A DNA stretch of 64,000 nucleotides from NCBI GenBank assembly GCA_016713665.1, contig JADJOR010000025.1:88779-152778 (forward strand), written 5' to 3'. Origin of the DNA: Deltaproteobacteria bacterium. Lineage in GTDB: Bacteria; Myxococcota_A; UBA9160; UBA4427. Numbering within the stretch: position 1 is the stretch's first letter; every line of letters begins with the position of its first letter. The position numbers were made by a program, and so were the translations under genes. Shown here piece after piece: positions 23,400 through 31,537 of the stretch. Below the pieces are notes generated by a model. That model was given only the letters and a program-made list of their open reading frames with translations, had not been told where the DNA came from and searched no databases.

Positions 23400-23663
23400 C
23401 TACTCGCTGCACTGACGCCGGACGGGCGTCGTGCGATCGCATTCGAGGGTCTCGGTCACGCCGCCGGTGACCTGGGAGCAGGCGCCGGAGAGCGCCTGGG
23501 CCTCCGCCTGCAGCACGTCGGCCGCCTGGGCCGTCGAGCAGGCCGATCGGCCCTTGTACTCCACGCAGATCTCGCACTGGATCCGGGTCGCCTGGAAGGC
23601 GCTCCAGATCACGGCTGCGATGAAAGCGAGGCCGAGGGCTGCGCCGATTGCTGAGCGTGCCAC
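23400..23663 (-). CDS. Small membrane-anchored Cys protein, conserved hypothetical
   Basis: An 87-residue protein: a short N-terminal hydrophobic helix (IGAALGLAFIAAVIWSAF, about 5-22), then RIQCEICVEYKGRSAC, an Ala-rich helix, a further GACSQV and a C-terminal LECDRTTP. The pattern QCEICVEYKGR...C...AC...VTETLECD is one I recognise from small uncharacterised deltaproteobacterial proteins. Its six Cys may form disulfides in the periplasm. It overlaps the 3' end of the upstream protease gene by 55 bp in another frame. No clear ribosome-binding site is seen, so translation may depend on that of the protease. Confidence 0.72.
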   Translation of the reverse strand: MARSAIGAALGLAFIAAVIWSAFQATRIQCEICVEYKGRSACSTAQAADVLQAEAQALSGACSQVTGGVTETLECDRTTPVRRQCSE

Positions 23664-25867
23664 GTGGCGGGATCCGTATGCTGGAGCTCGACCAGGTCCG
23701 TGAGGATGCGCAGTGCTTCCTCGCGCTGCGGCGTCGGCTCGGGCTTCTCGTCGACCGGCTTCTCGTTCTTCTTGTCCGCACCGGCCTTGGCGGCCGGCCC
23801 GGCCCCCGGCTTGGCGGTCGATCCCGCTCCGGACGTGGCCGCGCCGTTCTTCTCAACCGCCTCGGCGGGCTTCTTCGCCCCATCCTTCTCGGCGGCCTCG
23901 GCCTCTTCTTCCTCGCGCTCCTTGATGAACTCGGCGAGGTGGATCACGTCGTCTTCCTGGGCGCGCTTGGCGAGCTTCTGCTTGATCTCGACGAACTCCT
24001 CGTTGGCCGTGATGCGCGCGGCCGAGCGCCGCTGGAGCTCCGCGAGGGTCGCGTCGTCGATCGGCTTCCAATCGGTTCGGGGGACGTTCGCGACGCGGCC
24101 GAGGGTGCCCATGAAGGGCGGGATGACCTGGGGCTTCAGCGAGTAGGGCGTATAGCGCTCGCCGAGATCGTCCGTCGCAAAGAGCGACGGCAGCACCACG
24201 TCGGCGGCGACACCGTCGTGTTGCGTCGAGGCGCCACCCGGACGGAAGAAGAGCGCCGTCGTGACCTTGATGGCGCCGAGGCGGCCGGGCTGATGGACGA
24301 AGCTCTGGACCGTGCCTTTGCCGAAGGTGTGGTCGTCCCCGACGATGACGGCGCGGTGGTAGTCCTTCATCGCGCCGGCCACGATCTCGGACGCCGAGGC
24401 GGTGATCCGCGAGGTCAGGATGACGAGCGGGCCCGACCAGGCGATGTCGGCGTCCTGATCGGCGAGGACCTGGACGTCGGAGAAGACGTCCTTGACCGCG
24501 ACGACTCCCCCCTGGCGGATGAAGAAGCCGGCGATCTCGACCGAGCTCTCGAGCTTGCCGCCTCCGTTGCGCGACAGGTCGAGCAGGAGTCCGTCGGCCT
24601 TCGCCTCCTGGGCCTGGCGCAGCAGGTCGCGCACGTCCCGACCACTCTGCCGTTTGCTCGGGTCGGGGTCGCCGTAGAATGTCGGCAGATCGAGGACTGC
24701 GAGCTTCTTCTTCTGGCCCCCGATCGTCACGTCCTGCAGCTCGAGGGTCGCTGCCGCGTCCTCGATCGTGACCGCGTCGCGCTCGATCTCGACGTCGAAG
24801 CGCTTCGTCTCGTCGGATTGGCGCAGGACGGTCAGCTTGACCTTGGTTCCTCGCTTGCCGCGGATCATCGCCACGACGTCGCGCAGCGGCATGTCGATGA
24901 TGTCGACCTGATCCTCGCCCTGCTGCGCCACCGCGATGATCTTGTCCCCCGGCTCGAGCACACCGAGCTTGTCGGTCGCGCCGCCCGGGATCACGCGCTC
25001 GACGATCGAGTAGCCGTCCTTCGACGACAGCGCGACGCCGATCCCGTCGAGGGAGAGGCTCATCTGGATCTCGAAGTCCTCGACCGCTTCCGGCGTGTAG
25101 TAGGTCGAGTGCGGATCGAGCGCTCCGGCGAAGGCGTTCAGGAACTCGGCGTAGGTATCCCGGGGCTTCAGCTCCTTCGCCTGCTTCGTCATCAGCTCGT
25201 AGCGATGGATCAGCCGCTCCTTCGCCTGGGCGAGGGCCATGTCGCTCGAGAGGTAGTTCGAGATCTGGAAGTGGACGAGGCGATGGACGAGATCCTTGCG
25301 GGCGGCTTCGTCCTGGGGATGGCCACGCTTCTCGGGGTCGAGGATCAGGCGCACGTCGGTATCGAGCTGGTAGGTCGGGCTGCCCACGAACTCGCGTACG
25401 TCCTTCTCCATGCGCGCATAGCGATTGGCGAGGTCGACCTGGATGTCGTCGAGGATCTGGCACTGGCCGTTCTGCACCGCGAAGAAGACGCCGACCAGCC
25501 GGCCGCGCAGTCGCTTCACCTCGTCGGAGAGGTAGAGCGTCTTGCCCGGGTCGATCCGCTCCATGTAGGCGTCGATGGCGCGCTCGCGCAGCTCGGGGTT
25601 GAGGGCGCGGAAGCTGATGTGGCGCTTCAGCAGATTCTGGATGAGCTCCCAGCTGCGCGGACAGTCGAGCTCCGGCGGCGTGAACATCTGGGCCCCGGAG
25701 GGCCGCGGGAGACCGAGGCCAAGGGCGAGTCCCAGGACGAGACCGACGAGGGCGATCGGGGCGCTGCGCCGACCGGCCCGGCCGAGCGGGCGGCGGGCAT
25801 CGGTGCGGGGCGCACGGGTTCCGGTCGGGTTCGAGATCCGAAGAACGCGGACGAGGCTGATGCGCAT
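23609..25867 (-). CDS. prc: Tail-specific (C-terminal processing) protease, S41 family
   Basis: A 752-residue periplasmic protease. I use the ATG at 25867, 5 nt after GGGAG; other ATGs lie at 25870 and 25879. A signal peptide follows a basic start (hydrophobic core ALVGLVLGLALGLGL). An N-terminal Prc/Tsp helical domain precedes a PDZ domain (about 220-310, with SLDGIGVAL and VIPGGATDK). The catalytic Ser (ITASASEIVAG, about 491) and Lys (TFGKGTVQ, about 516) are 25 residues apart, as in E. coli Prc. After the conserved C-terminal region there is a low-complexity Ala/Lys/Glu/Pro tail (about 650-715). It degrades or trims envelope proteins marked by hydrophobic C-termini. Confidence 0.92.
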   Translation of the reverse strand: MRISLVRVLRISNPTGTRAPRTDARRPLGRAGRRSAPIALVGLVLGLALGLGLPRPSGAQMFTPPELDCPRSWELIQNLLKRHISFRALNPELRERAIDAYMERIDPGKTLYLSDEVKRLRGRLVGVFFAVQNGQCQILDDIQVDLANRYARMEKDVREFVGSPTYQLDTDVRLILDPEKRGHPQDEAARKDLVHRLVHFQISNYLSSDMALAQAKERLIHRYELMTKQAKELKPRDTYAEFLNAFAGALDPHSTYYTPEAVEDFEIQMSLSLDGIGVALSSKDGYSIVERVIPGGATDKLGVLEPGDKIIAVAQQGEDQVDIIDMPLRDVVAMIRGKRGTKVKLTVLRQSDETKRFDVEIERDAVTIEDAAATLELQDVTIGGQKKKLAVLDLPTFYGDPDPSKRQSGRDVRDLLRQAQEAKADGLLLDLSRNGGGKLESSVEIAGFFIRQGGVVAVKDVFSDVQVLADQDADIAWSGPLVILTSRITASASEIVAGAMKDYHRAVIVGDDHTFGKGTVQSFVHQPGRLGAIKVTTALFFRPGGASTQHDGVAADVVLPSLFATDDLGERYTPYSLKPQVIPPFMGTLGRVANVPRTDWKPIDDATLAELQRRSAARITANEEFVEIKQKLAKRAQEDDVIHLAEFIKEREEEEAEAAEKDGAKKPAEAVEKNGAATSGAGSTAKPGAGPAAKAGADKKNEKPVDEKPEPTPQREEALRILTDLVELQHTDPATWHAQQSAQPSASLSSQP

Positions 25868-26081
25868 CATTGCTCCCATGATAGAGACCGGCGCCGGCCA
25901 CGTCAGGTTCGCCGGAGGATCCCGAACGGAATTCCCTTCGGCAGAGGGCGCCGGGGAGCTGAGCCCCACGGAGACAGGCTAAGCTCGGCGCCCCGAAACC
26001 CGACCGCACGACCGGCCGCCTGTCCGCCCGTAGGGTCGAGGCAAGCCCGCATGGACGCGGCAAGAGACTGGAGACGTACCG

Positions 26082-27692
26082 ATGGCCGACTTCCGCTACC
26101 AGGAGATGTTCGAGCTGGGTCCTGAGGAGACGCCGTATCGAAAGCTCACCGATCAGTATGTCTCGACGATCCGGGTCGACGGCCGGGAGATCCTGAAGGT
26201 CGACCCCGAGGCCCTGACACTGCTCGCCGCCCAGGCGATCCGCGACGTCTCCCATCTCTTCCGCCCCGGCCACCTCGCCCAGCTCGCGAAGATCCTCGAG
26301 GACCCGGAGGCCTCGGACAACGACCGCTTCGTGGCGCTCGAGCTGATGAAGAACGCCAACATCTCCGCCGGGATGATCCTGCCCTCCTGCCAGGACACGG
26401 GCACCGCCATCGTCATGGGCAAGAAGGGCCAGGACGTCTGGGTCACAGGCCACGACGAGGAGGCCCTGTCCCGCGGCATCTTCAAGACCTACACCGAGAC
26501 GAATCTCCGCTACAGCCAGGTCGCCGCGCTCGACATGTACGAGGAGAAGAACACCGGCACCAACCTGCCCGCCCAGATCGATCTCTTCGCGACGACCGGC
26601 GACGAGTACAAGTTCCTCTTCGTCACGAAGGGCGGCGGCTCGGCCAACAAATCGCTGCTCTTCCAGGAGACGAAGGCGCTGCTCAACCCCGAGTCGATCA
26701 AGAAGTTCTTCCGCGACAAGATCAAGCTCCTGGGGACCGCCGCCTGTCCGCCCTACCACCTCGCGGTCGTGATCGGTGGCACTTCGGCGGAGATGACGCT
26801 CAAGACCGTCAAGCTCGCGAGCTGCCGCTACCTCGACACGCTCCCGACCTCGGGGAACATCCACGGCCGCGCCTTCCGCGACGTCGAGCTCGAGGAGATC
26901 ATCCTCCAGCTGACCCGCGAGGTCGGCATCGGCGCCCAGTTCGGCGGCAAGTACTTCTGCCACGACGTGCGGGTCATCCGCCTGCCGCGCCACGGCGCGT
27001 CCTGCCCGGTCGGAATCGGCGTGTCGTGCTCGGCCGACCGCCAGATCCTCGGCAAGATCAACAAGAAGGGCGTCTTCCTCGAGCAGCTCGAGACGGATCC
27101 GGCGCGCTTCATGCCCGATCTCGTGGCCCACGAGCTGACCCGCGAGCCGGTCCGGATCGATCTCGATCGACCGATGGCCGAAATCCGGCGGGATCTCTCG
27201 CAGTATCCGGTGACGACGCAGCTCCTGCTGTCGGGGACCATCATCGTCGCCCGGGACATCGCCCATGCGAAGCTGAAGGAGCGCCTCGACCGGGGCGAAG
27301 GCCTGCCGCAGTACTTCAAGGACCACATCGTCTACTACGCCGGTCCCGCGAAGACGCCGCAGGGCTACGTCTCGGGCTCCTTCGGGCCGACGACCGCCGG
27401 GCGCATGGACGCCTACGTCGATCTGTTCCAGGCGCAGGGCGGCTCGATGGTCATGCTCGCGAAGGGCAACCGCTCGAAGCAGGTGACCGACGCGTGCGCC
27501 AAGCACGGCGGCTTCTACCTGGGCTCGATCGGCGGACCCGCGGCGATCCTCGCCCAGAACTGCATCAAGAAGGTCGCGATCGAGGAGTACGAAGAGCTCG
27601 GCATGGAGGCCGTCTGGCGGATCGAGGTCGAGGACTTCCCGGCCTTCATCATCGTCGACGACAAGGGGAACGACTTCTTCAGTCGCTTCTGA
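26082..27692 (+). CDS. fumA: Class I fumarate hydratase (Fe-S dependent)
   Basis: A 536-residue single-chain class I fumarase interconverting fumarate and malate in the TCA cycle. The alpha part has MILPSCQDTGTAIVMGKKG-type sequence (LPSCQDTGTA), GTAACPPYHLAVVIGGTS and GASCPVGIGVSC, which supply the Cys ligands of the [4Fe-4S] cluster. The beta part carries GPTTAGRMDAYVDLFQAQGG and AKGNRSKQV. Length and domain order match FumA/FumB of enterobacteria. It is monocistronic and divergent from prc. With a 2-oxoglutarate:ferredoxin oxidoreductase in the window, it points to an oxygen-sensitive or low-oxygen style of TCA metabolism, though class I fumarases are also found in aerobes. Confidence 0.95.
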   Translation: MADFRYQEMFELGPEETPYRKLTDQYVSTIRVDGREILKVDPEALTLLAAQAIRDVSHLFRPGHLAQLAKILEDPEASDNDRFVALELMKNANISAGMILPSCQDTGTAIVMGKKGQDVWVTGHDEEALSRGIFKTYTETNLRYSQVAALDMYEEKNTGTNLPAQIDLFATTGDEYKFLFVTKGGGSANKSLLFQETKALLNPESIKKFFRDKIKLLGTAACPPYHLAVVIGGTSAEMTLKTVKLASCRYLDTLPTSGNIHGRAFRDVELEEIILQLTREVGIGAQFGGKYFCHDVRVIRLPRHGASCPVGIGVSCSADRQILGKINKKGVFLEQLETDPARFMPDLVAHELTREPVRIDLDRPMAEIRRDLSQYPVTTQLLLSGTIIVARDIAHAKLKERLDRGEGLPQYFKDHIVYYAGPAKTPQGYVSGSFGPTTAGRMDAYVDLFQAQGGSMVMLAKGNRSKQVTDACAKHGGFYLGSIGGPAAILAQNCIKKVAIEEYEELGMEAVWRIEVEDFPAFIIVDDKGNDFFSRF

Positions 27693-27815
27693 TGCGCAGG
27701 GGGCTGGCGGGGCGGTGGCAGCGCGGGGGCGCGCGGCTCGCGTCGGTGAGCGGATGGCGTGCATGATTCGGGGGGCGGCGTCACCTGTCTGGAGGGGCGG
27801 GGCCCCCACGTCTCG

Positions 27816-28013
27816 ATGCGCCGTGCCCTCCTCGTCGTCTGGTTTGCCTGTCAGGCCTGTCTCGGCCTCGCGGTGATCGGCCTCTCGGCCGTCTCGCAGC
27901 TCGCGTTCGCCGAGCGCGCCGACGGCGATTCACGCGCGCAGGCCTCCACGGCGGCGCGGAGCCCGCTCCGATCCGCAGAGCGCATCCCCTCCCAAGGTCC
28001 ATCTCTTCCCTGA
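27816..28013 (+). CDS. Possible small exported peptide (65 aa)
   Basis: From the ATG at 27816 this frame encodes MRRALLVVWFACQACLGLAVIGL, a credible signal peptide or membrane helix (first 20 given residues RRALLVVWFACQACLGLAVI), followed by a short Ala/Ser/Arg-rich tail. There is no clear ribosome-binding site, and the tail looks non-coding. It fills part of the 380-bp gap between fumarase and the SpoU gene and ends 8 bp before a strong hairpin, which is the main point in its favour. It may be chance. Confidence 0.3.
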   Translation: MRRALLVVWFACQACLGLAVIGLSAVSQLAFAERADGDSRAQASTAARSPLRSAERIPSQGPSLP

Positions 28014-28020
28014 ATGGACC

Positions 28021-28054
28021 GCCGCCCCGCCGTCCCCTCGAACGGCGGGGCGGC
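28021..28054. terminator. Strong 13-bp hairpin between fumA region and SpoU gene
   Basis: GCCGCCCCGCCGT (28021-28033) pairs perfectly with ACGGCGGGGCGGC (28042-28054) around an 8-nt loop. It lies between a small ORF and the start of the next gene, 18 bp later. The sequence after it (CTGTGCTTCGTTTGCG) is only modestly T-rich. It is the best hairpin in the window and probably ends fumarase-side transcription or attenuates the methyltransferase gene. Confidence 0.5.
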
Positions 28055-28072
28055 CTGTGCTTCGTTTGCGCA

Positions 28073-29035
28073 ATGAAGGGCGGCAGCATCGATCCGAACG
28101 ACGACGCAGGGCGCGCGGCGCCCCGCGCTGTGGCGAACGATGCGGCGAACGAAAAGCTGCTCCGCGTCGAGCGGGTGGCTGCGCTCGGGGATCCGCGGCT
28201 CGCCGACTACCGCAATCTCAAGGACGCCGCGCTGCTGCGCGACCGCGGGCGTTTCGTCGTCGAGGGGCGCGCGAACCTGCTCGTGCTGCTCGAGCGCTCG
28301 CACATGCGCCCCGAGTCGATCCTGCTCTCCGAGGCCGCATTCGGGGCCCTGGGCGCGGATCTCGCGCGGCTCGCAGGTGGGGTGCCGATCTTCGTTGCCG
28401 ACCAGTCGGTGCTCGACGGCGTGGTCGGGTTCTCGGTCCATCGCGGCGCGCTCGCCGCCTGTCCACGCCCGCCGTCGACCGAGCCCGAGGTCCTCGCGCG
28501 CGAGGTCCTCGACCGCTTCGACGCCCCGCGCGTCGTCGTCCTCGAGGACGTCCGCGACGCGGACAACGTCGGCGCGATCTTCCGCAACGCGATGGCGCTG
28601 GGCGCCCGCGCCGTTTTTCTCGGCGGCCACAGCTGCGATCCCCTCTACCGCAAGGCGATCCGGACCTCGATAGGGGGCTCGCTCTGCGTCCCCTTCGCCC
28701 GCACCGAAGACGCCCCCGCTTTTCTCGGCCGCCTGCGCGAATTCGGCTTCGCCGTCCTCGCCTTCGATCCGAAGGAAACGGGGCACGAGGTCGACTCGCT
28801 GCGGCACGACAGGCCCGGACCGGCGGCGCTCGTCGTCGGCACCGAAGGCCCCGGGCTCACCGCCGCCGCCCTCGCGCAAGCGAGCCGCCGGATCCGGATC
28901 GCGATGGAGCCGGGGGTCGACTCGCTCAACGTGGCGACGGCGGTCGCGATCGGGCTCCACGCCCTGCGGCCGCCGGCGGATCCGTCCGGGGGGCAGTCCG
29001 AGGTTCGGTCCGCAGGTGGTTCGAGAGGCGAGTGA
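28073..29035 (+). CDS. SpoU (TrmH) family RNA 2'-O-methyltransferase
   Basis: A 320-residue methyltransferase of the SPOUT class, using S-adenosylmethionine to methylate a ribose in rRNA or tRNA. The three SpoU motifs are clear: DADNVGAIFRNAMALG (about 161-176), LVVGTEGPGL (about 258-267) and IAMEPGVDSLNVATAVAIG (about 280-298), forming the knot. An N-terminal substrate-binding domain (about 30-130, LKDAALLRDRGRFVVEGR) is of the L30e-like type. The target base cannot be assigned. The downstream amidotransferase begins soon after the stop. Confidence 0.92.
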   Translation: MKGGSIDPNDDAGRAAPRAVANDAANEKLLRVERVAALGDPRLADYRNLKDAALLRDRGRFVVEGRANLLVLLERSHMRPESILLSEAAFGALGADLARLAGGVPIFVADQSVLDGVVGFSVHRGALAACPRPPSTEPEVLAREVLDRFDAPRVVVLEDVRDADNVGAIFRNAMALGARAVFLGGHSCDPLYRKAIRTSIGGSLCVPFARTEDAPAFLGRLREFGFAVLAFDPKETGHEVDSLRHDRPGPAALVVGTEGPGLTAAALAQASRRIRIAMEPGVDSLNVATAVAIGLHALRPPADPSGGQSEVRSAGGSRGE

Positions 29036-29066
29036 CGGCACGCGGGGCGGGCGGGTCGTCGAGCGG

Positions 29067-29813
29067 ATGGGGGGCGTGATAGGCGTGGCGAGCAGAAGAC
29101 CGATCCTGATCCTGAAGACCGGTGAGGCGCTGCCGCCCGTGCGCGAGGCGTGCGGCGACTTCGAGCACTGGATCGCCCGCGGCCTCGGCCGCCCGCTCGC
29201 GCCAGGCGCGGTCGAGGTCGCCTCGGTCTATCTGGGCGACGCGCTGCCTTCGCCCGAGCGGATCGCCGGCGTCGTCGTGACGGGCTCGGTCTCGATGGTG
29301 AGCGACCGGGAAGAGTGGAGCGAGCGCTCCGCGGCCTGGCTCGCGGGGATCGTCGCCGCCGACGCGATTCCGGTGTTGGGCCTCTGTTATGGCCATCAGC
29401 TGATGGCTCACGCGCTCGGCGGCGTCGTCGGCGCGAATCCGAACGGTCGCGAGATGGGGACCGTCGAAGTCCATTTCGCGCCGGCGGATCACGGTGCACC
29501 GCTCTTCGAATCGGGCGTCTTCCTCGGCCATACCTCGCATCTCGAGGCCGTGCTCGAGCCGCCGCGGGGCTCGGTCGTGCTCGCGCGCACGGCGAAGGAT
29601 CCCCACTCGGTGATCCGCTATGGGCGCCGGCAATGGGGGACGCAGTTCCATCCCGAGTTCGACGCGGAGATCCTGAGGCGTTATGTCGAGGCGCGGCGCG
29701 ATGTCCTGCTGGGCGAGGGCCGGGATCCCGACGCGATGATCGACGGAATCGAGGAGACGCCGGAGCTCGCGCGCGTGCTCGAGCGCTTCGCGCGCATCGT
29801 CGCGGACGGCTGA
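29067..29813 (+). CDS. Class I glutamine amidotransferase-like protein
   Basis: A roughly 248-residue single-domain amidotransferase of the GuaA/GMP-synthase-like type. The nucleophile elbow is VLGLCYGHQLMAHALGG, with the catalytic Cys about residue 110, and the His-Glu of the triad is in QFHPEFDAEIL. Such stand-alone proteins may be glutaminases or gamma-glutamyl hydrolases, and some act on gamma-glutamyl intermediates. The start is uncertain: the ATG at 29067 is the first good one, while GTG codons at 29016, 29076 and 29085 are alternatives. It closely follows the SpoU gene, with no obvious functional link. Confidence 0.82.
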   Translation: MGGVIGVASRRPILILKTGEALPPVREACGDFEHWIARGLGRPLAPGAVEVASVYLGDALPSPERIAGVVVTGSVSMVSDREEWSERSAAWLAGIVAADAIPVLGLCYGHQLMAHALGGVVGANPNGREMGTVEVHFAPADHGAPLFESGVFLGHTSHLEAVLEPPRGSVVLARTAKDPHSVIRYGRRQWGTQFHPEFDAEILRRYVEARRDVLLGEGRDPDAMIDGIEETPELARVLERFARIVADG

Positions 29814-29856
29814 GTCGCGCAGGCGGCGACGGGCTCCGGTGAACGCCGGATCCGGC

Positions 29857-30588
29857 TCAGCGCTCCGCCTTGTAGCGTGTCTCGTTCCGGTGTCGGCGGA
29901 CCTGCTCGCGGTAGACCCAGCGCAGGAGCTGCGAGCGCGTCGCTTCATCGATCCCGGTGAACGCGACGGCGACGCTGTTCTTCACGCGATTCGCCGGCAT
30001 GTCGGGGGTTCGCACGACGCGGGCGGGGAGCACGAAGCACTCGGAGCCGGGCAGCTCGAAGTGGACGACGACCTCCTCGTCCGCCTCGTATTCCTTGGAC
30101 GACTGGAAGCGGATGCCGCCGGCGGAGAGGTCGAGCAGTTGATGCAGGGCCTCGCGATCGGGGTCCGCTTCGGGCAGGGCGCTCGATCCGGCGTGGCTTC
30201 GCCCGGCGGCCGCCGGCTCGCCGCCGCCGTGGCTCGGTCGCATGACGCGGACCTGGAGCCCGTGGGCAGAAATGCGAACGAATGCCCTTTGTTGCACGCG
30301 CTCCCAGATCGGGCTGATCCGCAGGGCGAAGGTCGCGGCCGAGCAGGCGGCGATCGTCGCCGAGGTCGAATAGCGGGCGTCGTGCTGGATCGGGGACTCG
30401 ACGATCAGCGACGCGCCCCGGCCAAGGGGCGCACAGGAGCCGAGGAACCAGTGGAGGTCGTCGTCGACGTGGTCGACCGGAACGACCATGGGGTACCCGC
30501 CGGCGGGTCCTTCCGGGTGGAGGATCAGCAGGTGGCCCGCCTCGACGATCAGGCGGCGTCGCTCGTCGCTCGGTTTCTCCACGGACAC
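29857..30588 (-). CDS. PilZ-domain protein (YcgR-like)
   Basis: A 243-residue protein. The N-terminal half (about 10-105) resembles a YcgR-N/PilZN beta domain; the C-terminal half is a PilZ domain with QQRAFVRI (about 100-107, corresponding to the RxxxR part) and LDLSAGGIRF (about 152-161, the DxSxxG part), the two elements that bind cyclic di-GMP. Most likely it is a c-di-GMP effector controlling flagellar or surface motility. Between them is a Gly/Ala/His-rich insert (about 118-140). The start is a GTG without a good ribosome-binding site, so the N-terminus is uncertain. It is divergent from merR. Confidence 0.85.
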   Translation of the reverse strand: MSVEKPSDERRRLIVEAGHLLILHPEGPAGGYPMVVPVDHVDDDLHWFLGSCAPLGRGASLIVESPIQHDARYSTSATIAACSAATFALRISPIWERVQQRAFVRISAHGLQVRVMRPSHGGGEPAAAGRSHAGSSALPEADPDREALHQLLDLSAGGIRFQSSKEYEADEEVVVHFELPGSECFVLPARVVRTPDMPANRVKNSVAVAFTGIDEATRSQLLRWVYREQVRRHRNETRYKAER

Positions 30589-30713
30589 TCGCTTCGGCCC
30601 GGCGGCTCGGGAACGGCCCTCTCGCAGGACACTGGAACGCTTCCCATGTCGGCGAAATTCGGCGGGCCTTGAGGGTCCCCACGGGATCGGGAGCCGGCGC
30701 GGGGTCGACAGTG

Positions 30714-30727
30714 AGAGTGATCACTCT
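30714..30727. promoter_or_regulatory. 14-bp perfect palindrome upstream of merR, probable MerR operator
   Basis: AGAGTGATCACTCT is a perfect palindrome ending 12 bp before the merR ATG. MerR regulators bind such dyads between -35 and -10 elements and usually control their own operon, here the menaquinone genes. The neighbouring TTAGAGT also repeats half of the site. Confidence 0.5.
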
Positions 30728-30739
30728 TAGAGTCCCCGA

Positions 30740-31537
30740 ATGGAACTTCGCGTCGCGGAGCTCGCCCACGCGGCGGGCGTCGGGGTCGATACGGTGCGCT
30801 TCTACCAGGCGCGCGGGCTGCTCGCGCCGCCGCTGCGCCGCGGCCGCTTCGCCATCTATACCGGGGACCATCTCGAGCGGCTCCGCCGGATCCGCGCGCT
30901 GCTCGATTCGGGCTTCAGCCTGGCCCAGATCCGGCGCCTGCTCGACGCGGACGCGACGAGCCCTGCGCCGGGAGCGCGCCGGGCGACGGGGGGCACGCGG
31001 GGCGGCGCGCGGGAGGACTCGAACAGCCTGCTCGCTTCCCTCGCCGAGCGCAGCGTCGGCGCGGGCACGCTGACCCAGCGCGAGCTCGCCGAGGAGACCG
31101 GCGTTCCCGAGGCGCTCGTCGCGGCGGCGGTGCGGGCGGGGCTGCTCACGCCGATCGAGATCGACGGCGAGCCGCGATTCCCGCGCTCGGACCTCGACAT
31201 GGTCGCGGCCGGACTCGCGGTGCTCGGCGAGGGCCTGCCCCTCGAGCGGTTGCTCGAGCTCGCGACGCAACACGCTTCCGCGATCGCTTCGCTCGCCGAG
31301 CAGGCGATCGATCTCTTCGACGACCACGTCCGCAAGCCCCGAGGCGAGGACGAAGGGGCCGTCCGGCGCGCCTTCGAGCGGCTGCTGCCCCAGGCGACGC
31401 AGATCGTGGCGCTCCATTTCCAGCGGACGCTGGTCGCCCGCGCCCTCGCCCGCCTGCGGGAGAAGGGCGAATCCGGCGCCCTCGAAGAGACGCTGGCGCT
31501 GGCTCGCTCGGGTCGCCTGGAGGTTCAATGGCGTTAG
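30740..31537 (+). CDS. MerR-family regulator heading the menaquinone cluster
   Basis: A 265-residue protein. Residues about 1-70 are a MerR winged helix-turn-helix (VAELAHAAGVGVDTVRFYQ, ARGLLAPP, then FAIYTGDHLERLRRI). A low-complexity Ala/Gly/Arg linker (about 75-98) leads to a second segment with TLTQRELAEETGVPEALV, which reads like another helix-turn-helix, and then a long helical C-terminal domain rather than a metal-binding loop. No Cys cluster is present, so a metal sensor is unlikely. It overlaps menG by 10 bp, placing it in the menaquinone operon, and a palindrome precedes it. It may regulate quinone synthesis in response to an unknown ligand. Confidence 0.85.
   Translation: MELRVAELAHAAGVGVDTVRFYQARGLLAPPLRRGRFAIYTGDHLERLRRIRALLDSGFSLAQIRRLLDADATSPAPGARRATGGTRGGAREDSNSLLASLAERSVGAGTLTQRELAEETGVPEALVAAAVRAGLLTPIEIDGEPRFPRSDLDMVAAGLAVLGEGLPLERLLELATQHASAIASLAEQAIDLFDDHVRKPRGEDEGAVRRAFERLLPQATQIVALHFQRTLVARALARLREKGESGALEETLALARSGRLEVQWR

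Noticed and set aside
23648..26125. 825-aa plus-strand frame antisense to prc
   Set aside because: Low-diversity Leu/Arg/Asp/Val composition typical of the antisense of a GC-rich gene; the minus-strand protease has all catalytic motifs.
23853..27809. 1318-aa minus-strand frame spanning prc and fumA
   Set aside because: Contains only shadows of both genes; length is due to lack of stop codons in high-GC antisense frames.
29834..29858. GC-rich hairpin and GCCGGATCCGGC palindrome between the amidotransferase and PilZ genes
   Set aside because: Short stem overlapping other symmetric sequence, no U-tract; not distinguishable from GC-rich background.
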